64,000 nucleotides of DNA from Yersinia enterocolitica subsp. enterocolitica (GCF_901472495.1 NZ_LR590469.1:3038001-3102000), one strand, 5' to 3'; shown: positions 46,442 to 55,716, counted from the stretch's first letter. A program made the numbers and translations. Notes: generated by a model from the sequence alone, not told the origin.

Positions 46442-47227
46442 ATGACTGAACCAATGGCATCGCATTGCTCGTGTGCTCAAGAGGTGGCAAAAAGCTATAT
46501 TGCTTATCAGGGCCAGCATCCAGAGTGCATTATTTATCAAACCTCACTGATGAGCGCATTGATTAGCGGGGTTTACGAAGGCCAGGTTACAATGGCTGAG
46601 TTATTGAAACACGGCGATTTTGGATTAGGAACATTTAACAATCTCGATGGCGAACTCGTCGCATTAAACAGTAAAATTTATCAATTACGATCCGATGGCA
46701 GCGCCCGCTCCGCCCAACCACAGCAGAAAACCCCTTTTGCAGTGATGACTTTTTTTCAACCGACTGAAAAACGCCAATTCGAACATAAAATGAGCCGGGA
46801 ACAGCTCCACAAGGTGATTAACGATGTTGCCGCAACAGATAATCTGTTTTGTGCGCTCCGCATTGATGGCAAATTCAGCCATGTTGAAACCCGCACCGTG
46901 CCGCGCCAACAGCGCCCCTATAAACCCATGCTTGAAGCTATCGCCGAACAACCCACCTTTGAGTTTGAGCATCAACATGGCGTGATCATTGGTTTTCGCA
47001 GCCCAAACTATACCCAAGGCATTAATGTTGCTGGTTATCACGAACATTTTATTACCGATGACCGCAGCGGCGGTGGCCACGTGCTGGATTACCAACTGGA
47101 AGACGGCATTCTGACCTTTGGCACTGTCGCCAAATTGGTTATCGACCTGCCGCAGGAGCCAGATTTTCTTACAGCAAACCTTTCCCCACAGAATCTCAAC
47201 AGCGCGATTTGCGCCGTAGAGAGCTAA
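46442..47227 (+). CDS. budA: Alpha-acetolactate decarboxylase BudA
   Basis: BudA decarboxylates acetolactate to acetoin. The start at 46442 (MTEPMASHCSCAQ) has a GGGGAAG ribosome site and gives 261 residues; the frame upstream is not conserved. Zinc ligands are visible as HVETRTVP, the GYHEHFITDDRSGGGHVLDY segment with its paired histidines, and the substrate region SLMSALISGVYEG. It starts a budAB operon, 39 bases before budB. Confidence 0.95.
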   Translation: MTEPMASHCSCAQEVAKSYIAYQGQHPECIIYQTSLMSALISGVYEGQVTMAELLKHGDFGLGTFNNLDGELVALNSKIYQLRSDGSARSAQPQQKTPFAVMTFFQPTEKRQFEHKMSREQLHKVINDVAATDNLFCALRIDGKFSHVETRTVPRQQRPYKPMLEAIAEQPTFEFEHQHGVIIGFRSPNYTQGINVAGYHEHFITDDRSGGGHVLDYQLEDGILTFGTVAKLVIDLPQEPDFLTANLSPQNLNSAICAVES

Positions 47228-47266
47228 TCCGCCGCGCAGAGCGAAGACATAAAAGGACGCTATATC

Positions 47267-48946
47267 ATGATAAACGAACCTAATATTCTGGCCTGGAAAA
47301 GCGGTGCCGATCTGGTGGTTAATCATTTAGAGCAGCAAGGTGTGAAACAGGTATTTGGCATTCCGGGCGCTAAAATTGATCGGGTATTTGATTCACTGGA
47401 AGATTCCAGCATCAACACCATCGTGGTACGTCATGAAGCGAATGCCGCCTTTATGGCCGCTGCGGTTGGTCGATTGACCGGTAAAGCCGGTGTCGCACTG
47501 GTGACCTCCGGGCCGGGTTGTGCCAATCTGGTTACCGGCCTTGCTACAGCGACCTCCGAAGGGGATCCGGTGGTGGCGTTAGGCGGTGCGGTTAAACGCT
47601 CCGATAGTTTGAAAATAACCCACCAAAGTATGGATACCGTGAGCATCTTCCGCCCGGTAACTAAATTTAGCGCAGAAGTGACAGCTTCTGCGGCACTTGG
47701 CGAAGTGCTGGGGAATGCCTTCAGAAGCGCTGAGTTTGGCAGACAGGGGGCCGCCTTTGTCAGTTTGCCACAAGATATTCTCAATAAACCCATCACCGGA
47801 CGGGCGCTAATTCATCAAGTTTGTCCACAAAGCGGTAGCGCACCACTCCATGAAATTATTGCTGTGGCTAAATTAGTTAATCAGGCGAAAAACCCCATCT
47901 TGTTACTGGGATTAATGGCCAGCCAACCGGCCAATGCGCAAGCGATTCGGCGCTTACTTCATCACAGCAAAATACCGGTCACTAGCACCTATCAGGCCGC
48001 CGGTGTGGTTGACCAAGCACATTTCGACCATTTTGCGGGGCGGGTCGGGTTATTTAATAATCAGGCGGGCGATAAACTACTGCAACAAGCTGATTTGATT
48101 ATCACTATCGGTTATAGCCCGGTGGAGTATGACCCCGCGTTATGGAACAACGGCCGGGCGACACTGATACATATCGATATTTTACCCGCTGAGATAGATG
48201 CAGCTTATCAGCCGGAAAAAGAGCTATTGGGTGATATCGCCGCCACATTGGAGGTACTCAATCAGCAGATACATGGCCCGGTAATTTTAACCTCTCAAAC
48301 ACAGGCAATACTGGAAGATCGCTGTCGTCAACGGCGCGACCTGGCCAATCGTGCAGATAAAATGAATGGTTTCGCCATCCACCCACTGCGGCTGGTGCGG
48401 GCAATGCAGGATATTGTCAACAATGACGTGACGCTTTGTGTCGATATGGGGAGTTTCCATATTTGGATTGCCCGCTATCTCTACAGCTTCCGTGCCCGGC
48501 AAGTTTTAATGTCAAATGGCCAGCAGACTATGGGCGTCGCCCTGCCGTGGGCCATTGCGGCTGCACTGGTAAATCCGCAGCAAAAAGTGGTTTCTGTCTC
48601 TGGGGATGGGGGTTTTATGCAATCCAGCATGGAGTTGGAAACTGCGGTGCAGCTTAAAAGTAACCTGCTGCATATCATCTGGGTGGATAACGGCTACAAC
48701 ATGGTGGAAATTCAGGAGCGGAAGAAATACCACCGCTCATCTGGTGTCAGTTTTGGCCCGATAGATTTTAAAATGTACGCGGAATCCTTTGGGGCAAAAG
48801 GCTTTGCTGTTGAATCTGCTGATGAATTAACCGTTAAATTACATCAGGCAATGGATACTCAAGGCCCGGCCGTCATCGCCATTCCGGTGGATTATTCAGA
48901 TAACTACCGCTTGATGGAAGAACTGAATATCAGCCAGTTGTTGTGA
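47267..48946 (+). CDS. budB: Catabolic acetolactate synthase BudB
   Basis: BudB condenses two pyruvates to acetolactate using thiamine diphosphate, in the overflow route to acetoin. The 559 residues have the N-terminal TPP domain (GIPGAKIDRVFDSLEDS; RHEANAAFMAAAVGRLTGKA with catalytic Glu) and the C-terminal TPP motif SGDGGFMQSSMELETAVQLK ending near DNGYNMVE. The enzyme is of the AlsS/BudB type, not the biosynthetic IlvB type. No budC (butanediol dehydrogenase) follows; instead there are palindromic repeats and asd. Confidence 0.96.
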   Translation: MINEPNILAWKSGADLVVNHLEQQGVKQVFGIPGAKIDRVFDSLEDSSINTIVVRHEANAAFMAAAVGRLTGKAGVALVTSGPGCANLVTGLATATSEGDPVVALGGAVKRSDSLKITHQSMDTVSIFRPVTKFSAEVTASAALGEVLGNAFRSAEFGRQGAAFVSLPQDILNKPITGRALIHQVCPQSGSAPLHEIIAVAKLVNQAKNPILLLGLMASQPANAQAIRRLLHHSKIPVTSTYQAAGVVDQAHFDHFAGRVGLFNNQAGDKLLQQADLIITIGYSPVEYDPALWNNGRATLIHIDILPAEIDAAYQPEKELLGDIAATLEVLNQQIHGPVILTSQTQAILEDRCRQRRDLANRADKMNGFAIHPLRLVRAMQDIVNNDVTLCVDMGSFHIWIARYLYSFRARQVLMSNGQQTMGVALPWAIAAALVNPQQKVVSVSGDGGFMQSSMELETAVQLKSNLLHIIWVDNGYNMVEIQERKKYHRSSGVSFGPIDFKMYAESFGAKGFAVESADELTVKLHQAMDTQGPAVIAIPVDYSDNYRLMEELNISQLL

Positions 48947-49008
48947 TTGTGGCAGTCTTGATTAATGCGTTATCCCAGCAAAAATGCAGCCATAAAAAAG
49001 CCCTGACT

Positions 49009-49159
49009 GCTGACAAACCTCGATAACTCTATCTTGCAAGGTGAAGGCAGGTAGAAGAGTAAAGCGTCCGCGCCAGGGACGGCGCGGCTCGAGCCCCCAG
49101 GGAGGGGTTTACGGCGTCTTTACGATCTGCCTGTTTTCACCGTTACGGGCACTTTGTCA
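49009..49159. repeat. Palindromic repeat, TGACAAA/TTTGTCA family (copy 2, different core)
   Basis: The ends GCTGACAAA and TTTGTCA are the same as copy 3 just downstream. The core is a different long palindrome: GTGAAGGCAGGTAGAAGAGT pairing imperfectly with ATCTGCCTGTTTTCAC. It is followed 8 bases later by a CCCTGAC-TATAA-GATCAGGG hairpin that recurs after copy 3. No gene is seen. Confidence 0.75.
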
Positions 49160-49167
49160 TTAACCTC

Positions 49168-49191
49168 AGCCCTGACTATAAGATCAGGGCT
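49168..49191. terminator. Hairpin after repeat copy 2 (first of two identical)
   Basis: AGCCCTGA and TCAGGGCT form an 8-bp stem around CTATAAGA. It is repeated identically at 49323-49348. It may derive from the terminator between budB and asd. Confidence 0.6.
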
Positions 49192-49198
49192 TCAGACT

Positions 49199-49314
49199 GC
49201 TGACAAAGTCAAATGAAGGGGAATCGTGCCGTTGGGGTCGTAGTCGCGAAAGCGACCGGAGTGCCCCGAGGTGCGGTAAACCCTTCACTCACTAAGTTAT
49301 CAACAGCTTTGTCA
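49199..49314. repeat. Palindromic repeat, TGACAAA/TTTGTCA family (copy 3)
   Basis: About 116 bp with ends GCTGACAAA and TTTGTCA. The core CGTGCCGTTGGGGTCGTAG and CGGTAAACCCTTCACTCA is shared with copy 1 (17994-18119, opposite orientation) and partly with copy 4 (51309-51390). It forms a tandem pair with copy 2. Confidence 0.85.
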
Positions 49315-49322
49315 TTAAGCTC

Positions 49323-49348
49323 AAGCCCTGACTATAAGATCAGGGCTT
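49323..49348 (-). terminator. Hairpin 3' of asd (second of two identical)
   Basis: AAGCCCTGA and TCAGGGCTT form a 9-bp stem 23 bases beyond the asd stop codon. On the minus strand it is followed by a short T-containing stretch (GAGCTTAATG), so it is the probable asd terminator. Confidence 0.7.
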
Positions 49349-49370
49349 GTCATCATGATGAGATAGTAAA

Positions 49371-50474
49371 TTACAGCAAAATTCGCAGCATACGGCGCAG
49401 TGGTTCAGCAGCGCCCCATAACAATTGGTCACCCACAGTAAAGGCGGAGAGATACTCCGGCCCCATATTCAATTTACGCAGGCGGCCAACAGGAGTATTC
49501 AACGTACCGGTCACTGCCGCTGGGGTCAGTTCGCGCATACTCAACTCGCGATCATTCGGGATAACGCGAACCCAGTCATTGTGAGTTGCCAGCAATTGCT
49601 CAATTTCAGGCAGCGGCACATCTTTTTTCAGCTTCAGTGTAAAAGCCTGGCTATGGCAACGCAGTGCGCCGACACGAACACACAGACCATCAACCGGGAT
49701 AACACTGCCGGTATTCAAAATCTTGTTGGTTTCAGCCTGGCCTTTCCACTCTTCACGGCTCTGCCCGTTATCCAGCGCTTTGTCGATCCACGGAATTAAA
49801 CTACCCGCCAAGGGCACGCCAAAGTTGTCGGTCGGCAATTTGCCACTGCGAGTGGCCGCAGTCACTTTACGTTCGATATCCAAAATAGCTGAGGCAGGAT
49901 CTTGCAGCTCTTTTGCCACATCGGCGTGCAACATACCCATTTGGGTCAGCAATTCGCGCATGTGACGTGCGCCACCACCAGAGGCTGCCTGATAAGTGGC
50001 AACAGATGCCCACTCAACCAAATCATTAGCAAACAAACCGCCCAATGACATCAGCATCAGGCTGACGGTACAGTTACCACCGGCAAAGGTTTTGATCCCT
50101 TTATCCAGCCCCTGTTGAATGACACCGTGGTTTACTGGGTCCAGAATGATAATTGCGTCATCGCGCATCCGTAGAGAGGACGCGGCGTCAATCCAATAAC
50201 CTTGCCAGCCAGTTTCTCGCAGCTTTGGATAAATTTCGTTGGTATAATCTCCACCCTGACAAGTAATGATAATATCCAATGCACTCAGCGCATCAATATC
50301 ATAAGCATCTTGCAACGTACCTTGCTGACCGGTGAAAGACGGAGCGGCTTGGCCGTGTTGAGAGGTAGAGAAAAAGACTGGGCGGATCCCGTCAAAGTCG
50401 CGTTCTTCAATCATGCGTTGCATGAGTACTGAGCCGACCATACCGCGCCAGCCGATAAAACCAACGTTTTTCAT
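49371..50474 (-). CDS. asd: Aspartate-semialdehyde dehydrogenase Asd
   Basis: Asd reduces aspartyl phosphate to aspartate semialdehyde on the route to lysine, diaminopimelate, threonine and methionine. A start at 50474 (MKNVGFIGWRGMVGSVLMQR) gives 367 residues, identical to E. coli. The active-site Cys135 lies in AGGNCTVSLML, and the NADP-binding GWRGMVGS is at residues 8-15. In E. coli asd is directly beside glgB; here btsS and the bud genes lie between. Confidence 0.97.
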   Translation of the reverse strand: MKNVGFIGWRGMVGSVLMQRMIEERDFDGIRPVFFSTSQHGQAAPSFTGQQGTLQDAYDIDALSALDIIITCQGGDYTNEIYPKLRETGWQGYWIDAASSLRMRDDAIIILDPVNHGVIQQGLDKGIKTFAGGNCTVSLMLMSLGGLFANDLVEWASVATYQAASGGGARHMRELLTQMGMLHADVAKELQDPASAILDIERKVTAATRSGKLPTDNFGVPLAGSLIPWIDKALDNGQSREEWKGQAETNKILNTGSVIPVDGLCVRVGALRCHSQAFTLKLKKDVPLPEIEQLLATHNDWVRVIPNDRELSMRELTPAAVTGTLNTPVGRLRKLNMGPEYLSAFTVGDQLLWGAAEPLRRMLRILL

Positions 50475-50700
50475 GTTTACTGCCCTGCCTTGGAAGGTGA
50501 CATCGATTAATGGATGTCTGTCTCGCATCGCTGCTGATGCATACGGCAAACTGACGGGGACAGACCTGATACCACCTTACAAAATATGGACAAAGTGGCA
50601 AGTTAAATTATTCGATACCAGAATGATTCAAAGCAATCTTCCTAATATGTGACTTTGACTGGCGAGAAACGCCAGTCGTTTTGATTATTTTGAGGTAATA

Positions 50701-51294
50701 ATGACAGAGATGATTGCAGCAACGGTGTTGCTGTTTTTGATTATGGATCCGCTGGGTAATTTACCGATTTTTATGTCGGTGCTTAAACATCTGGAACCTA
50801 AACGGCGGCGAGTGGTATTGATCCGCGAATTGCTGATCGCACTCATATTGATGCTGATTTTTCTGTTCGCCGGCGAGAAGATTCTGGCGTTCTTGAATTT
50901 GCGCACTGAAACGGTATCAATATCCGGCGGCATTATTTTGTTTTTAATCGCGATTAAGATGATTTTCCCCTCTCCCGAAAGCAGTGTTACCGGGCTATCG
51001 GCAGGGGAAGAGCCTTTTCTGGTTCCGCTCGCCATTCCATTAGTGGCAGGCCCGTCTATTCTGGCGACCCTGATGCTGCTATCCCATCAATATCCTAATC
51101 AGCTTAGCCATTTGGTGCTGGCATTGATGATTGCCTGGGGTTTATCTGCGGCCATTTTGTTAATGTCGAATCTGTTTCTGCGCTTGTTGGGCAGTAAAGG
51201 TGTTAGCGCATTGGAGCGCCTAATGGGATTAATTTTGGTGATGTTATCAACGCAGATGTTTTTGGATGGTGTGCGCGCGTATCTGACTAAGTAA
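50701..51294 (+). CDS. yhgN: YhgN, MarC-family inner-membrane protein
   Basis: This is a 197-residue MarC/UPF0056 protein of unknown function, with about six membrane helices (ATVLLFLIMDPLGNLPIFMS at the start; LVAGPSILATLMLL; LSAAILLMSNLFLRLLG). The N-terminal DPLGNLP motif is typical of the family. A TGAGG ribosome site precedes the ATG. Its position between asd and the gnt genes is the same as in E. coli. Confidence 0.93.
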   Translation: MTEMIAATVLLFLIMDPLGNLPIFMSVLKHLEPKRRRVVLIRELLIALILMLIFLFAGEKILAFLNLRTETVSISGGIILFLIAIKMIFPSPESSVTGLSAGEEPFLVPLAIPLVAGPSILATLMLLSHQYPNQLSHLVLALMIAWGLSAAILLMSNLFLRLLGSKGVSALERLMGLILVMLSTQMFLDGVRAYLTK

Positions 51295-51308
51295 GTTTAC
51301 GCGCCCGT

Positions 51309-51390
51309 TGACGGCAAAGTTATTGATAGCTCGGTGAGTGAAGGGTTTACCGCACCCAAGGGGCGATTTCCCTTCATTCAACTTTGCTAA
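51309..51390. repeat. Palindromic repeat, deleted copy (copy 4)
   Basis: An 82-bp relative of copy 3: CGGTGAGTGAAGGGTTTACC and AAGGGGCGATTTCCCTTCAT correspond to its two arms, while the central CCGTTGGGGTCGTAG part is missing. The ends GGCAAAGTT and AACTTTGCTAAC are inverted. It separates convergent yhgN and gntK and may serve as their terminator. Confidence 0.7.
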
Positions 51391-51410
51391 CAGTTTCCAT
51401 CACGCGATGA

Positions 51411-51923
51411 TTAGTTCTGTTTTTCCAGTGCCAACACACAGCGCTGCACAACTTCATCAATATCTGCATCAATATCCACACAGATAACATCCGGCTCTTC
51501 TGACCCCGGTTCTTCCAATGCTTCAAACTGACTTTTTAATAAATCGGTGGGCATAAAATGGCCGGAGCGGGCTTTTAGCCGTTCCATAATCACATTAAAA
51601 CTGCCCTTCAGGTATAAAAACACCATTTCCGGATTACCTTCCCGCAACCGATCGCGATAACGCCGTTTCAGTGCCGAACAGACAATAATGCCGCTTTCAT
51701 TCTTATGGTGCAGGCTATAAGCCGCGTCGCTTAGGCGCTCTAACCACGGCATGCGGTCCTCATCATTGAGAGGATGTCCACTGCCCATTTTCTGAATATT
51801 GGCGCGGGGATGCAGGTCATCACCGTCAATAAATTTGGCGTGAATCCGGCGGGCCACAGCTTCACCCACAGTCGTTTTTCCGCTACCCGATACACCCATC
51901 ACGATAATGCTACGTCCTGCCAT
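51411..51923 (-). CDS. gntK: Gluconokinase GntK
   Basis: GntK phosphorylates gluconate to 6-phosphogluconate for the Entner-Doudoroff or pentose phosphate route. The 170-residue kinase has the P-loop GVSGSGKTTVGEA at residues 10-22, DGDDLHPRANIQKM for substrate, and the CSALKRRYRDRLR segment. It diverges from gntT across a 207-bp region with gnt control sites. Confidence 0.95.
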   Translation of the reverse strand: MAGRSIIVMGVSGSGKTTVGEAVARRIHAKFIDGDDLHPRANIQKMGSGHPLNDEDRMPWLERLSDAAYSLHHKNESGIIVCSALKRRYRDRLREGNPEMVFLYLKGSFNVIMERLKARSGHFMPTDLLKSQFEALEEPGSEEPDVICVDIDADIDEVVQRCVLALEKQN

Positions 51924-51984
51924 AATGTTGATCTCTATCTCAGAATAGGAATTTTACCACTCGCTATGGTTCCGTATTTTACCA

Positions 51985-52022
51985 TGATACCGGTAACAAA
52001 TGGAGATGTGACTTTTATCACA
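51985..52022. promoter_or_regulatory. GntR operator and CRP site between gntK and gntT
   Basis: TGATACCGGTAACA at 51985-51998 is a near-palindrome centred on TACCGGTA and resembles GntR operators. TGTGACTTTTATCACA at 52007-52022 is a perfect core CRP site (TGTGA-N6-TCACA). Gluconate induction and catabolite control of gntT, and possibly gntK, are inferred from these sites. Confidence 0.75.
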
Positions 52023-52130
52023 CCGGATAGAACATCGTCATTGGACTCAATCGCGCAATCACGCTGGCTCCAGCTGACTGTAACCATAATAAAAAGCGAT
52101 ACATATACTCTAAATAAATGGAGAAATACT

Positions 52131-53447
52131 ATGCCATTAGTCATTGTCGCGGTTGGCGTTGCCATGCTGCTGTTACTGATGATCCGTTTCAAACTCAACG
52201 GATTTATCTCGCTGATACTGGTCGCTCTGGCGGTGGGTGTTATGCAAGGGATGCCGGTCGATAAGGTTGTCGGCTCAATCAAAGCGGGGGTCGGTGGAAC
52301 ACTCGGCAGCCTGGCGCTAATTATGGGCTTCGGTGCCATGCTGGGTAAGTTGCTGGCGGACTGTGGTGGCGCTCAACGAATTGCCACTACCCTGATTGAT
52401 AAATTTGGTAAACAACACATTCAGTGGGCGGTCGTGCTCACCGGTTTTACTGTCGGTTTTGCCCTATTCTATGAAGTCGGTTTTGTGTTGTTGCTGCCGC
52501 TGGTATTCAGTATCGCCGCATCAGCTCGTATTCCATTGTTATATGTGGGTGTCCCGATGGCCGCAGCGCTGTCAGTGACTCACGGCTTCTTACCCCCTCA
52601 CCCCGGCCCAACCGCTATTGCCACCATCTTCCACGCCGACATGGGTAAGACCCTGTTATATGGGACGTTATTGGCCATTCCAACGGTAATTTTGGCCGGC
52701 CCGGTATTCGCTCGTTTCCTGAAAGGCATTGATAAACCTGTGCCTGAAGGGCTGTATAACCCGAAAACCTTTACCGATGAAGAAATGCCAAGTTTTGGCG
52801 TCAGTGTCAGCACTGCGCTGGTGCCGGTTATTTTGATGGCAATGCGGGCGGTGGCAGAGATGATTTTGCCCAAAGGCCACCCGATCCTCTCCTATGCCGA
52901 GTTCTTGGGCGACCCGGTTATCGCCACATTGATCGCCGTGTTAATCGCGATTTTCACCTTTGGTTTAAACCGTGGCCGCTCAATGGAATCGGTGATGGAC
53001 ACAGTGACCGACTCCATCAAAATCATTGCGATGATGCTATTGGTTATCGGTGGTGGCGGGGCTTTCAAACAGGTTTTAGTCGACAGCGGCGTTGACCATT
53101 ACATCGCCAGCATGATGAACAGCAGCGGGCTATCACCGATTCTGATGGCATGGTCGATTGCTGCCGTGCTACGTATTGCACTGGGTTCTGCCACTGTAGC
53201 CGCCATTACTGCAGGCGGGATTGTGGCCCCCCTTATTGCCACCACCGGTGCCAGCCCTGAATTGATGGTGATTGCAGTGGGTTCAGGTAGTGTGATTTTC
53301 TCTCACGTCAACGACCCGGGTTTCTGGCTATTTAAAGAATATTTTAACCTGACTATCGTCGAGACTTTCAAATCATGGTCAGTGCTGGAAACCATTATAT
53401 CCGTCTGCGGATTGGTCGGCTGTCTGTTATTAGCGATGGTGATATAG
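52131..53447 (+). CDS. gntT: High-affinity gluconate permease GntT
   Basis: GntT imports gluconate by proton symport. The start at 52131 (MPLVIVAVGVAMLLLLMIRF) follows GGAG at good spacing and gives 438 residues, the GntT length. A long open frame before it is not conserved. It is a polytopic inner-membrane protein with the family signature PLLYVGVPMAAALSVTHGFL, then PPHPGPTA. In E. coli this locus carries the low-affinity GntU and gntT is elsewhere; here the residues match GntT. Confidence 0.95.
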   Translation: MPLVIVAVGVAMLLLLMIRFKLNGFISLILVALAVGVMQGMPVDKVVGSIKAGVGGTLGSLALIMGFGAMLGKLLADCGGAQRIATTLIDKFGKQHIQWAVVLTGFTVGFALFYEVGFVLLLPLVFSIAASARIPLLYVGVPMAAALSVTHGFLPPHPGPTAIATIFHADMGKTLLYGTLLAIPTVILAGPVFARFLKGIDKPVPEGLYNPKTFTDEEMPSFGVSVSTALVPVILMAMRAVAEMILPKGHPILSYAEFLGDPVIATLIAVLIAIFTFGLNRGRSMESVMDTVTDSIKIIAMMLLVIGGGGAFKQVLVDSGVDHYIASMMNSSGLSPILMAWSIAAVLRIALGSATVAAITAGGIVAPLIATTGASPELMVIAVGSGSVIFSHVNDPGFWLFKEYFNLTIVETFKSWSVLETIISVCGLVGCLLLAMVI

Positions 53448-53471
53448 CGTTAGTAGTATAACAACAGTGAG

Positions 53472-54467
53472 TTAGATACTGCCGCCGGGGAGGATGGTGA
53501 AGCCGACATCAACCATCTTGGGTGTAACCACCTCTCCGCGTAGCCGGGCCAGTAAGCGCTCGGCACCAATTTGCCCCATTCTTTCGCGCGGGGTCAGTAC
53601 ACTGGCAAGTTTCGGGACCATCGACTGACCAATATCATGTCCGTGGAAACCGGCTATCGCCATATCATGCGGAATAGAAAGTCCTTGGCGCTGACATTCA
53701 AATACCGCACCAATGGCCAGGTCGTCATTGGTGCAAAAAATACTGTCGATCTGCGGATAATTCACCTGAGCTTCGCGCAATAGCTCCGCCCCAGCTGAAT
53801 ATGATGAGGAACGACTAGTCATCACACTCATCGGTTCCAGGCCGGACTCACGCATCGCCTGCTCATAACCTTGTTGCTTAATCACCGTTCGCTCATCCTG
53901 ACGCGCACCAAAATACACCTCGAAACGGTGACCTTTGGCGATAATCTGCTGAGTCATTTGTCTTGCGGCTTCAAAGTTATTAAAACCTACGGCTAAATCA
54001 ATGCAAGGCGAAGAACAATCCATCAGTTCAATAACAGGAATGCCCGCAACCTCAATCATTTTCAAAGTACGCGCCGTATGATGGCGCTCGGAAAGGATTA
54101 ACCCATCAATATTGTAAGAAAGTAGCGAGGTCAACCGCTGCTCTTCCCGTTCTTTCTGATAGCCATAATGTGCCAACATGGTTTGATAGCCATGCGCATC
54201 GGTCACGCTTTCAATACCCCTTAGTACCTCGGCAAAAACCTGATTAGTTAATGATGGCAGTAATACGCCAATAGCGTGGCTGGTTGCGTTGGAAAGGATA
54301 TCGGGAGCGCGATTGGGAATGTAGCCAAGTTCGTCTAGCGCCAGTGCAATTTTTTCCCGCAATACGGCGGAAACTTGCTCTGGATTGCGCAAATAACGGC
54401 TGACCGTCATTTTAGTGACCCCAACCATATCGGCAACGTCTTGTAGCACTGGCCTTTTTTTCTTCAT
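53472..54467 (-). CDS. gntR: GntR, LacI-family gluconate repressor
   Basis: GntR represses gluconate uptake and kinase genes and is released by gluconate. The start at 54467 (MKKKRPVLQDVADMVGVTKM) gives 331 residues, identical in length to E. coli GntR. The LacI-type helix-turn-helix and hinge (VTKMTVSRYLRNPEQVSAVL) are at the N-terminus, followed by the periplasmic-binding-like ligand domain. Its candidate operator is between gntK and gntT. Confidence 0.96.
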   Translation of the reverse strand: MKKKRPVLQDVADMVGVTKMTVSRYLRNPEQVSAVLREKIALALDELGYIPNRAPDILSNATSHAIGVLLPSLTNQVFAEVLRGIESVTDAHGYQTMLAHYGYQKEREEQRLTSLLSYNIDGLILSERHHTARTLKMIEVAGIPVIELMDCSSPCIDLAVGFNNFEAARQMTQQIIAKGHRFEVYFGARQDERTVIKQQGYEQAMRESGLEPMSVMTSRSSSYSAGAELLREAQVNYPQIDSIFCTNDDLAIGAVFECQRQGLSIPHDMAIAGFHGHDIGQSMVPKLASVLTPRERMGQIGAERLLARLRGEVVTPKMVDVGFTILPGGSI

Positions 54468-54549
54468 TATCAATGAACTGAGGCAGAGTAAACGGGGTGC
54501 CATTCTAGCAAAGAAAAGGGTATGGCGCGATGCACATACCCTTTTTTAC

Positions 54550-54746
<197 letters not shown>

Positions 54747-54759
54747 GGAATAATCAAAC

Positions 54760-55455
54760 TTAAACTGGCGGTAAATCAAACAGCAAGATTTCACTGTCTT
54801 CATCGGCATGAATAGAAAGAGCAGCTTCATCCCAGATAGCGAATGCATCACTGGTGCCCGCACGGTGTCCATTGATAGACACATTGCCTCGTACGACCTG
54901 TATCCAGATACGGCGCTCTGCCTGAATCTGATAAATTGACTGCTCTTCACGTTTCAATGCCCAGCGCCATAGCGTCATGTCCTGGAACACTTTTAGCGAG
55001 CCATCGCGGGCATCCGGTGATAGCACCAACTGCCGCCCTTGTGGGATATCGAACATTTGCTGTTCGTAACGAGGTTCTAAACCGGTCTTATTCGGGATAA
55101 TCCAAATCTGGTACAAATGCAGCGGTTGATCATCGCGGCCATTATATTCTGAATGGCGAATCCCCGTGCCAGCACTCATTATCTGAAATTCACCCGCATG
55201 GATTTGTTCTTTATTGCCCATGCTATCCTGGTGTTCGACAGTGCCGGACAATACATAAGTCAGGATTTCCATATCTTTATGCGGATGGGTACCAAAACCC
55301 TGACCGGCATCGATAACATCTTCGTTAATCACACGTAGTGCTGAAAAACCCATAAATTCTGGATCGTAATAATCAGCGAATGAGAAGGTATGCCAGCTGT
55401 CCAGCCAACCGTGATTAGCATGGCCACGTTCTTCTGCTTTGCGTAAATAAATCAT
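54760..55455 (-). CDS. yhhW: Pirin-like quercetin 2,3-dioxygenase YhhW
   Basis: A 231-residue bicupin pirin-family protein; E. coli YhhW has quercetinase activity. The metal-binding HPHKDMEILTYVLSGTVEHQ in the first cupin supplies His, His and Glu, and SAGTGIRHSEYN supplies the further His. Natural substrate in the cell is not known. It lies between gntR and ryhB, as in E. coli, though without yhhX. Confidence 0.93.
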   Translation of the reverse strand: MIYLRKAEERGHANHGWLDSWHTFSFADYYDPEFMGFSALRVINEDVIDAGQGFGTHPHKDMEILTYVLSGTVEHQDSMGNKEQIHAGEFQIMSAGTGIRHSEYNGRDDQPLHLYQIWIIPNKTGLEPRYEQQMFDIPQGRQLVLSPDARDGSLKVFQDMTLWRWALKREEQSIYQIQAERRIWIQVVRGNVSINGHRAGTSDAFAIWDEAALSIHADEDSEILLFDLPPV

Positions 55456-55605
55456 GTTCAGTTCTCCTCAACGTTTTCTTTAGTCTAGATGTCGCTGGAG
55501 AATATGAAAGCGCAAAAAACTCACTCCTCTGTTCAAAAAATTCGACTGATTAATAAGTTAAAGGACAAATGAATTGAATTTGAAGTGATTAGCGGAAAAA
55601 AAAGC

Positions 55606-55714
55606 AAAAAAAAAAGCCAGCACCCGGCTGGCTAAGTAAACACTGGAAGCAATGTGAGCAATGTCGTGCCTTCGTAATGTGAACACCTAAACTTTGATGG
55701 TCTCATCTGAAAGC
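55606..55714 (-). ncRNA. ryhB: RyhB small RNA (iron-sparing response)
   Basis: The minus strand contains GGCACGACATTGCTCACATT and GCTTCCAG, then TTAGCCAGCCGGGTGCTGGC and a T run (A10 on the plus strand, 55606-55615). These match E. coli RyhB in its Hfq/target-pairing core and terminator stem (GCCAGC with GCTGGC). RyhB represses iron-using proteins when iron is low. TTTACA and TATCAT on the minus strand, 18 bases apart, form a promoter overlapping the Fur box, placing the 5' end near 55714. The 5' portion differs from E. coli. The site between yhhW and yhhY is the conserved one. Confidence 0.92.
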
Positions 55715-55716
55715 AC

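Noticed and set aside
49213..49584. A 123-codon plus-strand frame across a repeat and the end of asd
   Set aside because: It starts within a palindromic element and runs antisense into asd; not credible as a gene.
51774..52130. Long N-terminal extension of gntT
   Set aside because: The in-frame extension overlaps gntK and the operators; the conserved protein begins MPLVIVAVG at 52131 with a good ribosome site.
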